Made by a program: the position numbers and the translations under genes. The notes under the pieces were generated by a model. The model was not told where the DNA came from. It was given only the letters and a program-made list of their open reading frames with translations, and did no database searches. Source: an uncultured Bilophila sp. (GTDB lineage: Bacteria; Desulfobacterota; Desulfovibrionia; Desulfovibrionales; Desulfovibrionaceae). From it: a stretch of 64,000 bases of DNA. Positions 44,312 to 52,703 of the stretch are shown here, one piece after another. The DNA is taken from positions 29,439 through 93,438 of the forward strand of contig CABKMN010000006.1 in the NCBI GenBank assembly GCA_902373525.1, read 5' to 3'. Each line of letters begins with the position of its first letter. Position 1 is the stretch's first letter.

Positions 44312-46174
44312 TTAGTCCTCCGTCGTGGGCATGAATCGTCTTGGCGTTCCCATTCCTTCCTCATCCAGATGGGCCTTCATCCATGGATCATCCGGCGGAT
44401 TCTTCAGGTTCGGATCGCGTTGGAACTGTTTGCCCACGTCAAAGGAGAGGACGGGATACTTGTAGTCCATGAAGTTCTGATAATCCCACTTCGGGGCGGG
44501 GACAGCCCGGCGGCTCAGTTCAATGCCGCCGTCGGCGCCCTTTTTGACGATAACCCACTGTCCGTCCCATGCGGGGTCCTTTGCAGGCATGTCCAGACGC
44601 CAGTGCTGGTAGCCCCAGCGGCTTTCCGTACGGTACAGACTGGCTTTGGCCATCATTTCTCCGACGAGCAGAATGCTGCGGATTTCATGTACCTTCATCA
44701 GGTCATGATAATCGACGGCCTTGATGAAGGGGAGGTCTTCCTCGCGGATGCGCTGCATCCACCAATCGGCTTTTTCGAGATAGGCGGGATTCTTAGGGGG
44801 TTTGATGTAGTATTGGATGCGAGCCCTGGCCTTGTACTCCACCATGTTGGTGGGTAGCCCCTTGGCGCGGTGCAGCGGGGCCTCGAACAAATCGGCTTCC
44901 TTGCGTATCCATGCTTTGAGACCGTCCATGCAGAGTTGCTCGTGATTCGCCGCAAATTCGGCGGCTTTCTCGCCGATAATCATGCCCATAACGAAGGCAC
45001 CGCCCAGATAGGACTGTGGGAGACCGGCGTCCACATCTCCAGCTACATAAAGACCGGGCACGTTGGTTGCACCATCCTTATTCCCGAGGATACCGGAAAG
45101 CCCGTGCCCGCCGCAGGAACCGATTGGTTCATCCATCGAAAGCTCAACGGCATGTTCGTCATGATAGTTCTTGTGCCGCCGCTCGTGGAACATGCCTCGC
45201 GTCGTCCGTTCGTTCCCGAACTGAACCTTTTCGATGATGCGGATCATGTCTTCTTTTAGATGGTTGATCTTCAGATAGACGGGGCCGCGCCCTTCCGCGA
45301 AGGTCTTCCACATGATAAGCCGGCTGTCTCCCGAGGCCCAACCGTTGGCAACGATCTTGTCGCCGTTGCGGTCTACGGAATAGGCGCCTCGCGGCGCGGC
45401 AACATAGCTGCACGCCGGTCCTTCGTAATCCTTGATTTTTACGCTGGCTTGGATATACTCCATATTCGCAAGTTCAGCTCCGGCCTCATAGGCAAGGGTG
45501 AACCCGTCCCCGGAGTTGCCGGGGAACTCATAGAGCCCTGAAAGGTAACCCGATGTGGCTAAACCGAGACGTCCCGCACAACCGGCGGTAAGACAGACGG
45601 CTTTGGTCTTGAAATAGGTGTACTCGCCCGTACGGATATTGAATGCCAGCACACCGGCGATTCGCCCGTTTTCCGTGATCAGCTTGATGGCGGGGGTACG
45701 ATCGTAGACAGCGGCTCCGGTAGCCCTTACGGCCTTGGCAAGAGCACGCTTCATTTCTTCCCCATGCATGGGCAACAACATCGGCTTGTTTGTGGGGTGC
45801 AGATACCAAAGGAGATAATTTCCGTTTTTATCAACGGGAAAGAGATCGCCCTTGGGTCGATTCATGATTTCCTCAAGTTCGCGAACCACGTCTGGACAAC
45901 GCTCGCCGAACGCATAGGCAACTTCCTGGTCAAGGACGCCTTCGGAAATCTTGGTCAGCATTTCCACAACATCCTCGGAAGTGCTGTAGGGCGGAAGGGC
46001 CATGGTGTTCAGAGCATCCATGCCCCGTCCTGCAGCACCCGAGGTCTCCATTTTGCTTTTGTCGAGCACTGCTACTCGTAATTTCGGATCGGTCTTGTGC
46101 ACATGCAACGCGGCAAAGGTCCCCGCCGCGCCTGCGCCGACGATGACAACGTCGGTTTCAACGATGTGATACAT
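44312..46174 (-). CDS. AprA-like FAD-dependent oxidoreductase
   Basis: A 620-residue flavoprotein of the fumarate reductase/adenylylsulfate reductase alpha group. FAD-binding motifs are VVIVGAGAAGTFAAL at 9-23, SGAAGRGMDALNT (histidyl-free loop), LTAGCAGRLGLATSG and the C-terminal GLYVAGDVDAGLPQSYLGGA. A capping domain and the long C-terminal helical tail (VHEIRSILLVGEMMAKASLY, YRTESRWGYQHWRLD) match AprA-type architecture. No signal peptide, so cytoplasmic. The ATG at 46174 has AGGAG 6 bases ahead; an ATG at 46180 sits on that site. The substrate is unknown: true APS reductase residues cannot be confirmed here. Confidence 0.85.
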   Translation of the reverse strand: MYHIVETDVVIVGAGAAGTFAALHVHKTDPKLRVAVLDKSKMETSGAAGRGMDALNTMALPPYSTSEDVVEMLTKISEGVLDQEVAYAFGERCPDVVRELEEIMNRPKGDLFPVDKNGNYLLWYLHPTNKPMLLPMHGEEMKRALAKAVRATGAAVYDRTPAIKLITENGRIAGVLAFNIRTGEYTYFKTKAVCLTAGCAGRLGLATSGYLSGLYEFPGNSGDGFTLAYEAGAELANMEYIQASVKIKDYEGPACSYVAAPRGAYSVDRNGDKIVANGWASGDSRLIMWKTFAEGRGPVYLKINHLKEDMIRIIEKVQFGNERTTRGMFHERRHKNYHDEHAVELSMDEPIGSCGGHGLSGILGNKDGATNVPGLYVAGDVDAGLPQSYLGGAFVMGMIIGEKAAEFAANHEQLCMDGLKAWIRKEADLFEAPLHRAKGLPTNMVEYKARARIQYYIKPPKNPAYLEKADWWMQRIREEDLPFIKAVDYHDLMKVHEIRSILLVGEMMAKASLYRTESRWGYQHWRLDMPAKDPAWDGQWVIVKKGADGGIELSRRAVPAPKWDYQNFMDYKYPVLSFDVGKQFQRDPNLKNPPDDPWMKAHLDEEGMGTPRRFMPTTED

Positions 46175-46252
46175 ACTCATCTCCTGCCGTTATATACGGT
46201 AACGAAGTCCCTATGACTTCGAGTCCGCACATTTTGTAGCCCTTCGGCTTCA

Positions 46253-47026
46253 TCAGTAGGCCCGGAATATCTTTTTTCCGGGGACGCAATAACTCATCCT
46301 GTATTCATACGGATCGTCCTTGTATGTAAACGAGACCATCTCGATGAGCAGCATCGGTGAGCCTGCCGGAAGTTCCAGTCGTTCAGCAAGGCTGGCGTCG
46401 ACAGGGATGGCGCTGACCAGTTCCTGCGTTGCCATGGTCGGAGTGGCATAGTCGTTCTCGATGATCAAGGTAAGCGCCTGTTTTTCAAAACGTGATGGGC
46501 TTTCATTCACAAGCGAGGGAAAACGCTCCGCCGCAAAATAGGATTCGATGAGAACGAACGGCTTGTTATCCATGCGCATCATACGCGTCAGACGGATCAA
46601 CTTGGCATTCATGGCTATTTTGAGCGCAGCATTTGCCGTTGGAACCGGCGGAATGATTTTGCAGGCAATGAAATGTGCCGAATACGGAGGTTCGGGCTGG
46701 TAAAACGCCGGCTGATTCCTGTAGAATCGCAACTTCTCGCACCTGAGAAAGCTTCCTGCAACGTAAGTGCCCTTACCTTGGATACGGTAGAGAAAACCTG
46801 CGGTTACAAGATTGTGCAGGGCCTTTTTAACGGTTCCGATACTGACGTTGTGGATAGCGGAAAGTTGCGCTTCCGAGGGAATCATGTCTCCCGGCAGCCA
46901 CTTCGCCTGTTCAATGTCTCTACGGATGGATTGCTCGACACGTAAGTAGGCCGGAAGGCGTATCTGACCTTCGCCGAGGATAACGCCTGTGGGGACAGCA
47001 GAATAAAGCATGGGTTCCTGATTCAT
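46253..47026 (-). CDS. GntR/HutC-family transcriptional regulator
   Basis: A 257-residue regulator with an N-terminal winged helix (LPAYLRVEQSIRRDIEQAKW, GDMIPSEAQLSAIHNVSIGT, VKKALHNLVTAGFLYRIQGKG) and a C-terminal UTRA ligand-binding domain (KPFVLIESYFAAERFP, PAGSPMLLIEMVSF). It heads the cluster 78 bp upstream of the flavoprotein gene and probably senses the substrate or an early product. The start at MNQEPMLYS lacks a strong ribosome site. A palindrome at 47109-47120 in its promoter region is a candidate operator. Confidence 0.9.
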   Translation of the reverse strand: MNQEPMLYSAVPTGVILGEGQIRLPAYLRVEQSIRRDIEQAKWLPGDMIPSEAQLSAIHNVSIGTVKKALHNLVTAGFLYRIQGKGTYVAGSFLRCEKLRFYRNQPAFYQPEPPYSAHFIACKIIPPVPTANAALKIAMNAKLIRLTRMMRMDNKPFVLIESYFAAERFPSLVNESPSRFEKQALTLIIENDYATPTMATQELVSAIPVDASLAERLELPAGSPMLLIEMVSFTYKDDPYEYRMSYCVPGKKIFRAY

Positions 47027-47108
47027 ATAATCATCTACTCGTATATATAAGTTGGTTCGACCATAGCGGCCCTCAAAAGGGATGTCAATCCTATTTTTCA
47101 CAAAGTAA

Positions 47109-47120
47109 AAGTGTACACTT
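47109..47120. promoter_or_regulatory. Candidate GntR operator
   Basis: AAGTGTACACTT, a perfect 12-bp palindrome about 85 bp upstream of the regulator start, within an AT-rich promoter region. HutC-type regulators commonly bind such GT-TA-AC-centred palindromes, so autoregulation is plausible. Confidence 0.5.
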
Positions 47121-47227
47121 CGTAATATATTGTTATTAAATAATATAATTATTATAAAAACTCTAGATATTGTCCATGTGAAATGCAAACGAATGTGCGT
47201 TTCCACCCTTGACTCTGCCATAAGAAA

Positions 47228-47431
47228 GTGAACAGGCAAGGAAGCCTGCTTCTCGGTTTCTGTGATTTATCAAAGGAGCCGGAGCCATCCATCTACGAAA
47301 TGTCTGAACCTTCGATCATAAAAAAGCTCACCATACTCCTTTCGATCCTGCTTCTCGGGGAAAGCGTGAGCCTCAAAGTCATACTGGGCGGCGCGTTGAT
47401 CACGGCCGGTTCCCTTGTTCTTCTGCTGTGA
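47228..47431 (+). pseudogene. EamA/DMT permease C-terminal remnant
   Basis: A short frame ending SIIKKLTILLSILLLGESVSL, KVILGGALITAGSLVLLL. This is the last two helices of an EamA-domain drug/metabolite transporter, including the LLGESVS turn. The first 110 or so residues of the domain are missing. The remnant marks the right edge of the low-GC segment. Confidence 0.6.
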
Positions 47432-47739
47432 CGGGGAATCCGGCTTTTGACGTATTCCGTGAGTTCTCGTTGTGGCGCTATGCTCTTGAGGCATCCCCCG
47501 TTTTTTGACGGCTTGCACACGGACGACGGCTGGCGACGTGTACCCAAAGGAAGGACGGCCTTGTTCACGCTCCGGGGTACGCGATAGGGAGTGTGCCGTT
47601 TCCCGGAAAACGGCCTTCTTCGCACAGCGCGTACGGGAAAAGACAATGGCCCCGTTCCTCAGTGGAACGGGGCCCGTTTTTGTCCGATGAAGTGAGCGGA
47701 GCGCGCCGGAGCGTCAACGCCGGTCGGTTCGTAAGGCGC
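47432..47739. other. Intergenic stretch with an isolated terminator
   Basis: About 300 bp without a supported gene. It contains a plus-strand intrinsic terminator at 47648-47681, described separately. GC returns to the level of the core genome here. Confidence 0.5.
47648..47681 (+). terminator. Intrinsic terminator, no gene assigned
   Basis: GGCCCCGTTCC/GGAACGGGGCC around TCAGT, followed by CGTTTTT on the plus strand. It lies 60 bp past the amidohydrolase stop on the other strand, where its other side has only a short T-run, so it may mark the end of an unannotated plus-strand transcript. Confidence 0.7.
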
Positions 47740-49383
47740 CTACAGGGAACCGTACACCAGCCGGTTGCCGACGAGCGTTGCCAGAATCGGGATGTCCCGG
47801 AGACGTTCGGGCGCGATTGCGAGCGGGTTTTCGCCGAGCACCACCATGTCCGCGAGCTTGCCGGGTTCGAGGCTGCCCTTGGTCCGTTCCTCGTGGAACT
47901 GGTATGCGCCCCAGATGGTCACGCTTTTCAGGGCGTCCAGCACGGGGATGGTCTGGTTCGGGCCGAGCACCCTGCCGCTGCCGGTAAGCCGGTTCACCGC
48001 CGACCAGACGGACAGCAGCGGGTCCATAGGCGTTACGGCGGTGTCGTTGTGGGAGGTGAACCGGATGCCTCGTTTCAGCGCGCTCCGCAGCGGATTGATG
48101 CGTGCGGCGCGGCTTTCCCCGAGGAAGATGTCCCGGTGGCGGTCGCCCCAGTAATAGGTATGCACGGTGAAGAAGGACGGGACCACGCCGAGCCGTTCGA
48201 TCCGGTCGAGCTGGTCTTCCCGGACCGTCTGGCAGTGGATGACGATGTGCCGAGCGTCGGCCCGAGGGTAGACCTTTTGGGCTTCCTCGAAGGCCGTGAG
48301 GATGTCGTCGATGCCCGCGTCGCCGTTGCCGTGGATGGCGACCTGCCAGCCTTGCCGGTGATAGCCTGAGACGAGGTCCACGAGCCGCTGCGGGTGATGG
48401 ATCGGGTAGCCGCGCCACAAATCCCCGTCGGGCAGGTCGTCCGGCACCCGGTGGTAGGGATTGCTCAGATACCCGGTATAGCCTTGCAGGCTGCCGTCCT
48501 GAAACAGCTTGACAGCGCCCATGTTGAGCAGGCCGTCGTTGGTGAGCGGCGCGCCGCACCGTGTGGTGGGCGCCAGCGAGAAGTCGAAAAAGCCGTGTTT
48601 GGGCAGCAGCTGCACGCGGTTCTTGAGCATCCCGCGCTTGTGGGCCAGCATGTAGTTCCGCCACATGGGGGTGGTCACGCCGCCGTCGTGGGCCGTGGTC
48701 ACGCCCTTGGCCACATAGTCGGTGGTGGCCCGCTCCAGCGCGCCGAGCCACTTTTCCTCGGTCATCTGCGGGGAGGCTTCGAGCACCGTATCCATGGCGG
48801 CGGGTTCCTCCACCAGCCCGGTGAGATGCCCCTCGGCGTCGCGTCGGAAGAGCCCCCCCGCCGGATTCAGGGTGTCGTCCGTGATCCCGGCGGCCTCGAA
48901 GGCCCGGCTGTTGCACAGGGCGAGGTGTCCGGAGATGTGGCGCAGGAAGAGCGGATGATCCGGGGCCATCGCGTCCAACTCGGCGAGCGTGAAGTGCCGC
49001 CCCTCGGCGACGGCGGTGTCGTCGTACCCCGCGCAGAGCAGCCATTCCCCGGCGGGCAGCCCTTCGAGAGCTTCGCGGACCTTGCGGCGGATGTCCTCGT
49101 GCGTCCTGACCGTTCCGATGGGATGGGAATTCACGTCCAGATAATACCGGTTGTACATGCCCGCGCGCATGAAATGGCTGTGGCAGTCGTAGAAACCGGG
49201 CATCATGAACGCGCCGCCGAGATCGACGACGCGGGTTTCGGCGTCGCGGAACGGGGACGTTTCCGCGTCCGAACCCACGGCGAGGATGGTTTCGCCGCGC
49301 ACGGCAAGGCTGGAGACGATGGAGCAGCGGGAATCCATCGTCAGGATGACGCCGTTCCGGTAGATATGGGTCGCGTGTCGCAT
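47740..49383 (-). CDS. Amidohydrolase, YtcJ-like
   Basis: A 547-residue amidohydrolase of the Amidohydro_3 group, which hydrolyses amide or imide bonds in metal-dependent fashion. The metal site starts with DCHSHF (H68, H70) and continues with later His and Asp residues in WQVAIHGNGDAGID and TSHNDTAVTPMDPL. Cytoplasmic, no signal peptide. An AGGAC site precedes the ATG at 49383. It is the last gene of the second TTT operon, 25 bp after tctA, so it probably acts on the imported compound, which may be an N-acyl or cyclic amide acid. Confidence 0.88.
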   Translation of the reverse strand: MRHATHIYRNGVILTMDSRCSIVSSLAVRGETILAVGSDAETSPFRDAETRVVDLGGAFMMPGFYDCHSHFMRAGMYNRYYLDVNSHPIGTVRTHEDIRRKVREALEGLPAGEWLLCAGYDDTAVAEGRHFTLAELDAMAPDHPLFLRHISGHLALCNSRAFEAAGITDDTLNPAGGLFRRDAEGHLTGLVEEPAAMDTVLEASPQMTEEKWLGALERATTDYVAKGVTTAHDGGVTTPMWRNYMLAHKRGMLKNRVQLLPKHGFFDFSLAPTTRCGAPLTNDGLLNMGAVKLFQDGSLQGYTGYLSNPYHRVPDDLPDGDLWRGYPIHHPQRLVDLVSGYHRQGWQVAIHGNGDAGIDDILTAFEEAQKVYPRADARHIVIHCQTVREDQLDRIERLGVVPSFFTVHTYYWGDRHRDIFLGESRAARINPLRSALKRGIRFTSHNDTAVTPMDPLLSVWSAVNRLTGSGRVLGPNQTIPVLDALKSVTIWGAYQFHEERTKGSLEPGKLADMVVLGENPLAIAPERLRDIPILATLVGNRLVYGSL

Positions 49384-49408
49384 GGTTGTCCTCAGAGGGG
49401 TTGCGGGG

Positions 49409-50914
49409 TCAGGCGTTTTCGGGCAGGGCGCGGAGCGCACGGAACTTCTTCCATTCCTTCCAGAGCAGGTTGAGCAGGATGAACAGGCTGATGGCGAGGA
49501 ACGCCGCGCAGACCGGACGCGTGAAGAACACCGAGAAGTTCTGGTTCGAGATGCTGAGCGCCCGGCGGAAGTTGGTTTCGATGATGCCGGACAGGATCAT
49601 GGCGAGGAGCAGGGGCGCGAGCGGGAAGCGCGCCTTGGTCATGATGTAGCCGATGAGTCCGAAGGCCACCATGACGGCGAGATCGAAGTTGGAGTTGTTG
49701 AGGGCGTAGCCGCCCACCACGCACAGGGTGACCACGAGGGGCATGAGGATGCCGCCGGGGATGAGCACGATCTTGGCGAACAGCCGCACCGCGTAGTAGC
49801 CGAGGGCCAGCATGAAGAAATTGGAGAGGAACAGCGCGATGAAGATGCTGTAGACGAGCGTGCCCTGTTCCTGAAACAGCAGCGGGCCGGGCGTCATGCC
49901 CTGAATCATGAGCGCGCCGAGCATGACCGCCGTGACCACGTCGCCGGGCACGCCGAGGGTCAGGAGGGGGATGAGCGCGCCGCCGGTGACGGCGTTGTTG
50001 GCGGATTCCGTGGCCGCGATGCCTTCGAGCGACCCCTTGCCGAACCGTTCGGGATGCTTCGAGTGGCGCTTGGTTTCGCTGTAGGCCGCGAAGGAGGCCG
50101 TACCGGAACCGGTGGCGGGCACGATGCCGATGAAGGTGCCGATGAGCGAGCCGCGCAGCAGGGCCGCCCGGTTGCTCCAGAGGTCCTTCAGGGAAATGCC
50201 CTTGCGGGAGATTTCGGCGGCGGAGAGCTTGCGGCCCAGAAACACGTCCTCAAGGGTGATCAGCACCTGCGACAGCGCGTACAGGCCGACGAGCGCGGGC
50301 ACGAGCGACACGCCGTTGATCAGGTTGGAGGAGCCGAAGGTCATCCGCAGGTTGCCCGAAATCGGGTCCATGCCGATCATGGAAATGAGCATGCCGAGCA
50401 GCGCCGCGATGCACCCCTTGAGGAGCGCCCCTTCGGAGAGCGTCGCCACGATGGTCAGGCCGAAGATGCCGAGGGAGAAGTATTCCGGCGCGCTGAAGTC
50501 GAGCGCGAAGTGGGCGAGCTGGGGCGCCACGGTGGCGAGGATGACGCAGGAGAAGATGCCGCCGACGAACGAGGCGATGGTGGTCATTTCCAGCGCCTTG
50601 AGGGATTCCCCGCGGGCCGTGAATCGGGGGCCTTCGAGCATGGTGGCGGCGGCCGCCGCCGTGCCGGGCGTGCCCACGAGGATGGCGGTGATGCTGCCCG
50701 CGTAGATGGCTCCGCAATACATGCCGAGCAGGGCCGAGAAGGCGATGACCGGGGCGAACCCGAAGGTCAGGGGGATGAGCAGGGCCACGCCCATGACGGC
50801 GGTGAGGCCGGGCAGGGCTCCGAAGATGATCCCGAGGGCGACCCCGATGAAGTTGGCGATGATCGCCTCAGGGCTGCATGCCGAACCGAAGGCTGAGATG
50901 AAGGCGTCGAACAT
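49409..50914 (-). CDS. tctA: Tripartite tricarboxylate transporter, large membrane subunit (set 2)
   Basis: The 501-residue TctA of the second TTT system. Twin signatures are GIIFGALPGLTAVMGVALLIP with AIYAGSITAILVGTPGTAAA, and GIVPATGSGTASFAAYSETK with ALIPLLTLGVPGDVVTAVML. It differs clearly from the first copy at 40870, so the two were not recently duplicated. AGGTGG precedes the start; tctB ends 14 bp upstream. Confidence 0.94.
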   Translation of the reverse strand: MFDAFISAFGSACSPEAIIANFIGVALGIIFGALPGLTAVMGVALLIPLTFGFAPVIAFSALLGMYCGAIYAGSITAILVGTPGTAAAAATMLEGPRFTARGESLKALEMTTIASFVGGIFSCVILATVAPQLAHFALDFSAPEYFSLGIFGLTIVATLSEGALLKGCIAALLGMLISMIGMDPISGNLRMTFGSSNLINGVSLVPALVGLYALSQVLITLEDVFLGRKLSAAEISRKGISLKDLWSNRAALLRGSLIGTFIGIVPATGSGTASFAAYSETKRHSKHPERFGKGSLEGIAATESANNAVTGGALIPLLTLGVPGDVVTAVMLGALMIQGMTPGPLLFQEQGTLVYSIFIALFLSNFFMLALGYYAVRLFAKIVLIPGGILMPLVVTLCVVGGYALNNSNFDLAVMVAFGLIGYIMTKARFPLAPLLLAMILSGIIETNFRRALSISNQNFSVFFTRPVCAAFLAISLFILLNLLWKEWKKFRALRALPENA

Positions 50915-50928
50915 GGGGGTACCACCTT

Positions 50929-51405
50929 TTAAGGAAGAGGAACTTTAAAGAAGATGGCGAACACGACGTACAGAAAGGCCGATATCCCGGCGGCGACGAG
51001 CCCCGTCCTGAGCGGATTGCGGTACCCGACCAGAAACTGCGCCCCGGAAATGAAGATCAGCGTGGAGATGACGAAGCCCGTGCCTTCGGGCCATTCCATG
51101 TCGTAGGCGTATTCCCCGAGGAAGACGAAGCCGACCACATAGGCGAGAATCCACGCCCCCATCAGGGCGATCTTGGTGAAGAGGGCCTTTTCGGGCCAGC
51201 AGGAACCGGCCTCCCTGCCGAAGGCGGCCCGCCCCATGAGGACGAGGGACAGGAGGGCCAGCGCGGCGGTGATGCCGATGGGGAACGATTCCGCCGTGAA
51301 CACGTCCTTCGAGGCCGATTCGGGAATCAGGTATATCTGGTGGGCCATGACGCAGCAGAAGACGAGCAGCGCCAATCCGATGAAAAAGTCCGTCTTGTTT
51401 TTCAT
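50929..51405 (-). CDS. tctB: Tripartite tricarboxylate transporter, small membrane subunit (set 2)
   Basis: A 158-residue TctB with four membrane spans, starting KTDFFIGLALLVFCCVMAHQ, then ESFPIGITAALALLSLVLMG and two later helices. It fits the TctC-TctB-TctA order. The gap to tctC upstream carries a GC-rich hairpin. Confidence 0.88.
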   Translation of the reverse strand: MKNKTDFFIGLALLVFCCVMAHQIYLIPESASKDVFTAESFPIGITAALALLSLVLMGRAAFGREAGSCWPEKALFTKIALMGAWILAYVVGFVFLGEYAYDMEWPEGTGFVISTLIFISGAQFLVGYRNPLRTGLVAAGISAFLYVVFAIFFKVPLP

Positions 51406-51429
51406 GAAACTCCCCCGTCATGAAAAGGA

Positions 51430-51457
51430 GGGGCGGGGCGCAACCGCGCTCCGCCCC
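51430..51457 (-). promoter_or_regulatory. GC-rich hairpin in the tctC-tctB gap (set 2)
   Basis: Read on the minus strand GGGGCGGAGCGC pairs with GCGCCCCGCCCC across a tiny loop, followed by TCC and TTTT. It may partially terminate transcription after tctC so that more binding protein than permease is made. Confidence 0.55.
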
Positions 51458-51466
51458 GAGGTTCGG

Positions 51467-52465
51467 TTAGTCAAGCGACTTGCGCCCGGCCAGCACTTCG
51501 TCGGCGAGGTCCGAGGACGACTGGATGAGCTTGCCGAAGTCCTTGGCGGAGAGGTAGTCGGCGGACAGGCCGATCTTGTCGAACTTTTCGATGACGGCGG
51601 GGTCCTTCATGGCCTTTTCGATGAGGGGTTCGAGCTTGGCGACGCGGTCGTCCTTGACCTTCTTGGAGAAGACGAGGCCGTGCCACGCGCCGAGGTCGAT
51701 CCATTTTTCGTCTTCGGGGGTCATCTGGTCGGCGTACAGTTCGCGGAAGGTGGGGGTGTCGGGCAGATCGGCGCGGCGTTCCTTGCGGGAAATGGCGATG
51801 ACGTTGAAGTCGCCGGAGTTGGCGTAGGGCAGGATGTTGGCGGGAACCTGGAACCCGGCGGTGACGTGCTTGCCGAGCAGAGCGGTGCTCACCTCATGGC
51901 CGCTCGTGTAGGCGGCGTGACGGATTTTGAGGCCCTTGTGGAAGCGGTCGAGCAGCTTGGTCATGTAGAGGCGCTGCGTGGAGATGGCCCCGGTGGTGGC
52001 GTAGACGGTGCCGTCGGGGTCCTTTTCGGCGGTTTCGAGGAACTTGGCGTAGGTGTCGATGCCGGAGGACTTGTTGGTGCTGAGTACGCATTCCATGGCG
52101 GCGATGTGGGCCACGGGCTTGATGTCCTTGAGGGTGTAGCCCACGTTGGTCAGCTTGGGCGTGGTGGCGAGGGCGCTGAAGCCGGGGAAGGCGAGGGTGT
52201 AGCCGTCGGGCCGGGCGCGGAGCATTTCGTTGATGCCGATGGCCTGCGCGCCGCCGGGCTTGTTGATGACGTTGATCGTGATGTTGTAGTGCTGCTGGAA
52301 GTAGTCGGCGAGGATGCGCGCCGCGATGTCCACCCCGCCTCCGGGGCCGAAGGGGACGATGACGTTGATGGGCTTGTCGTAGGGATACTCGGCACGGGCA
52401 TCCGTGTTGCCGCCGACGAACAGGGCACAGGCGAGGAGCAACGAGGCGATGATGCTTTTCTTCAT
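51467..52465 (-). CDS. tctC: Tripartite tricarboxylate transporter binding protein (set 2)
   Basis: A 332-residue periplasmic receptor with a Sec signal peptide (cleavage near ARA at 23-25). Markers are INVIVPFGPGGGVDIAARIL, INVINKPGGAQAIG and RPDGYTLAFPG. It is the first gene of tctC-tctB-tctA-amidohydrolase and has AAGGATGG ahead of its start. A candidate sigma-54 promoter lies about 105 bp upstream, and the neighbouring activator gene is in the same direction. Confidence 0.92.
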   Translation of the reverse strand: MKKSIIASLLLACALFVGGNTDARAEYPYDKPINVIVPFGPGGGVDIAARILADYFQQHYNITINVINKPGGAQAIGINEMLRARPDGYTLAFPGFSALATTPKLTNVGYTLKDIKPVAHIAAMECVLSTNKSSGIDTYAKFLETAEKDPDGTVYATTGAISTQRLYMTKLLDRFHKGLKIRHAAYTSGHEVSTALLGKHVTAGFQVPANILPYANSGDFNVIAISRKERRADLPDTPTFRELYADQMTPEDEKWIDLGAWHGLVFSKKVKDDRVAKLEPLIEKAMKDPAVIEKFDKIGLSADYLSAKDFGKLIQSSSDLADEVLAGRKSLD

Positions 52466-52568
52466 GGCAATTCCATCCTTTGGGTTGTGGGGATGCGCGG
52501 GGAGCGTCCGCGTCTTCCTTCGGCGGGCCGTCGGCGAAAGGTGCCGCCGACCGTATGAGAGTCATTAT

Positions 52569-52584
52569 ATCAAGAAATATGCCA
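52569..52584 (-). promoter_or_regulatory. Candidate sigma-54 (-24/-12) promoter of the second TTT operon
   Basis: On the minus strand TGGCAT-N5-TTGAT, against the consensus TGGCAC-N5-TTGCA; the invariant GG is present and the -12 GC is GA. It lies about 105 bp before tctC and just past the gene for a sigma-54-dependent activator, which is the expected arrangement. Confidence 0.55.
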
Positions 52585-52633
52585 GTGGATTTTGGGGGGA
52601 ATCGCCCCCCATTCGTTTTCGGAAACGAGCAAA

Positions 52634-52672
52634 GGCGGCCCGCCGGTAACGAAAACGTTACGGCGGGCCGCC
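52634..52672 (-). terminator. Large hairpin after the activator gene
   Basis: GGCGGCCCGCC pairs with GGCGGGCCGCC and the inner GTAACG with CGTTAC around AAAA (one bulged base), followed by TTTG on the minus strand. It lies 31 bp past the activator stop. The inner GTAACGAAAACGTTAC could also serve as an upstream binding site for the activator. Confidence 0.7.
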
Positions 52673-52703
52673 TTGTTCGTATCATATCTGTTACAAAAAA
52701 CGC

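Noticed and set aside
44068..46174. Calling the flavoprotein/ferredoxin pair true APS reductase (aprBA)
   Set aside because: Gene order, the 80-residue beta-like subunit (real AprB is about twice as long) and the transporter context differ from aprBA.
29340..47431. Search for a second copy of the tRNA-Asn 3' end as an attachment site
   Set aside because: By eye no repeat of the last 15-20 tRNA bases was found inside the window, so no att pair is claimed.
49382..50896. 504-residue plus-strand frame opposite tctA
   Set aside because: Acidic, Gly/Glu/Arg/His low-complexity shadow of a transmembrane gene.
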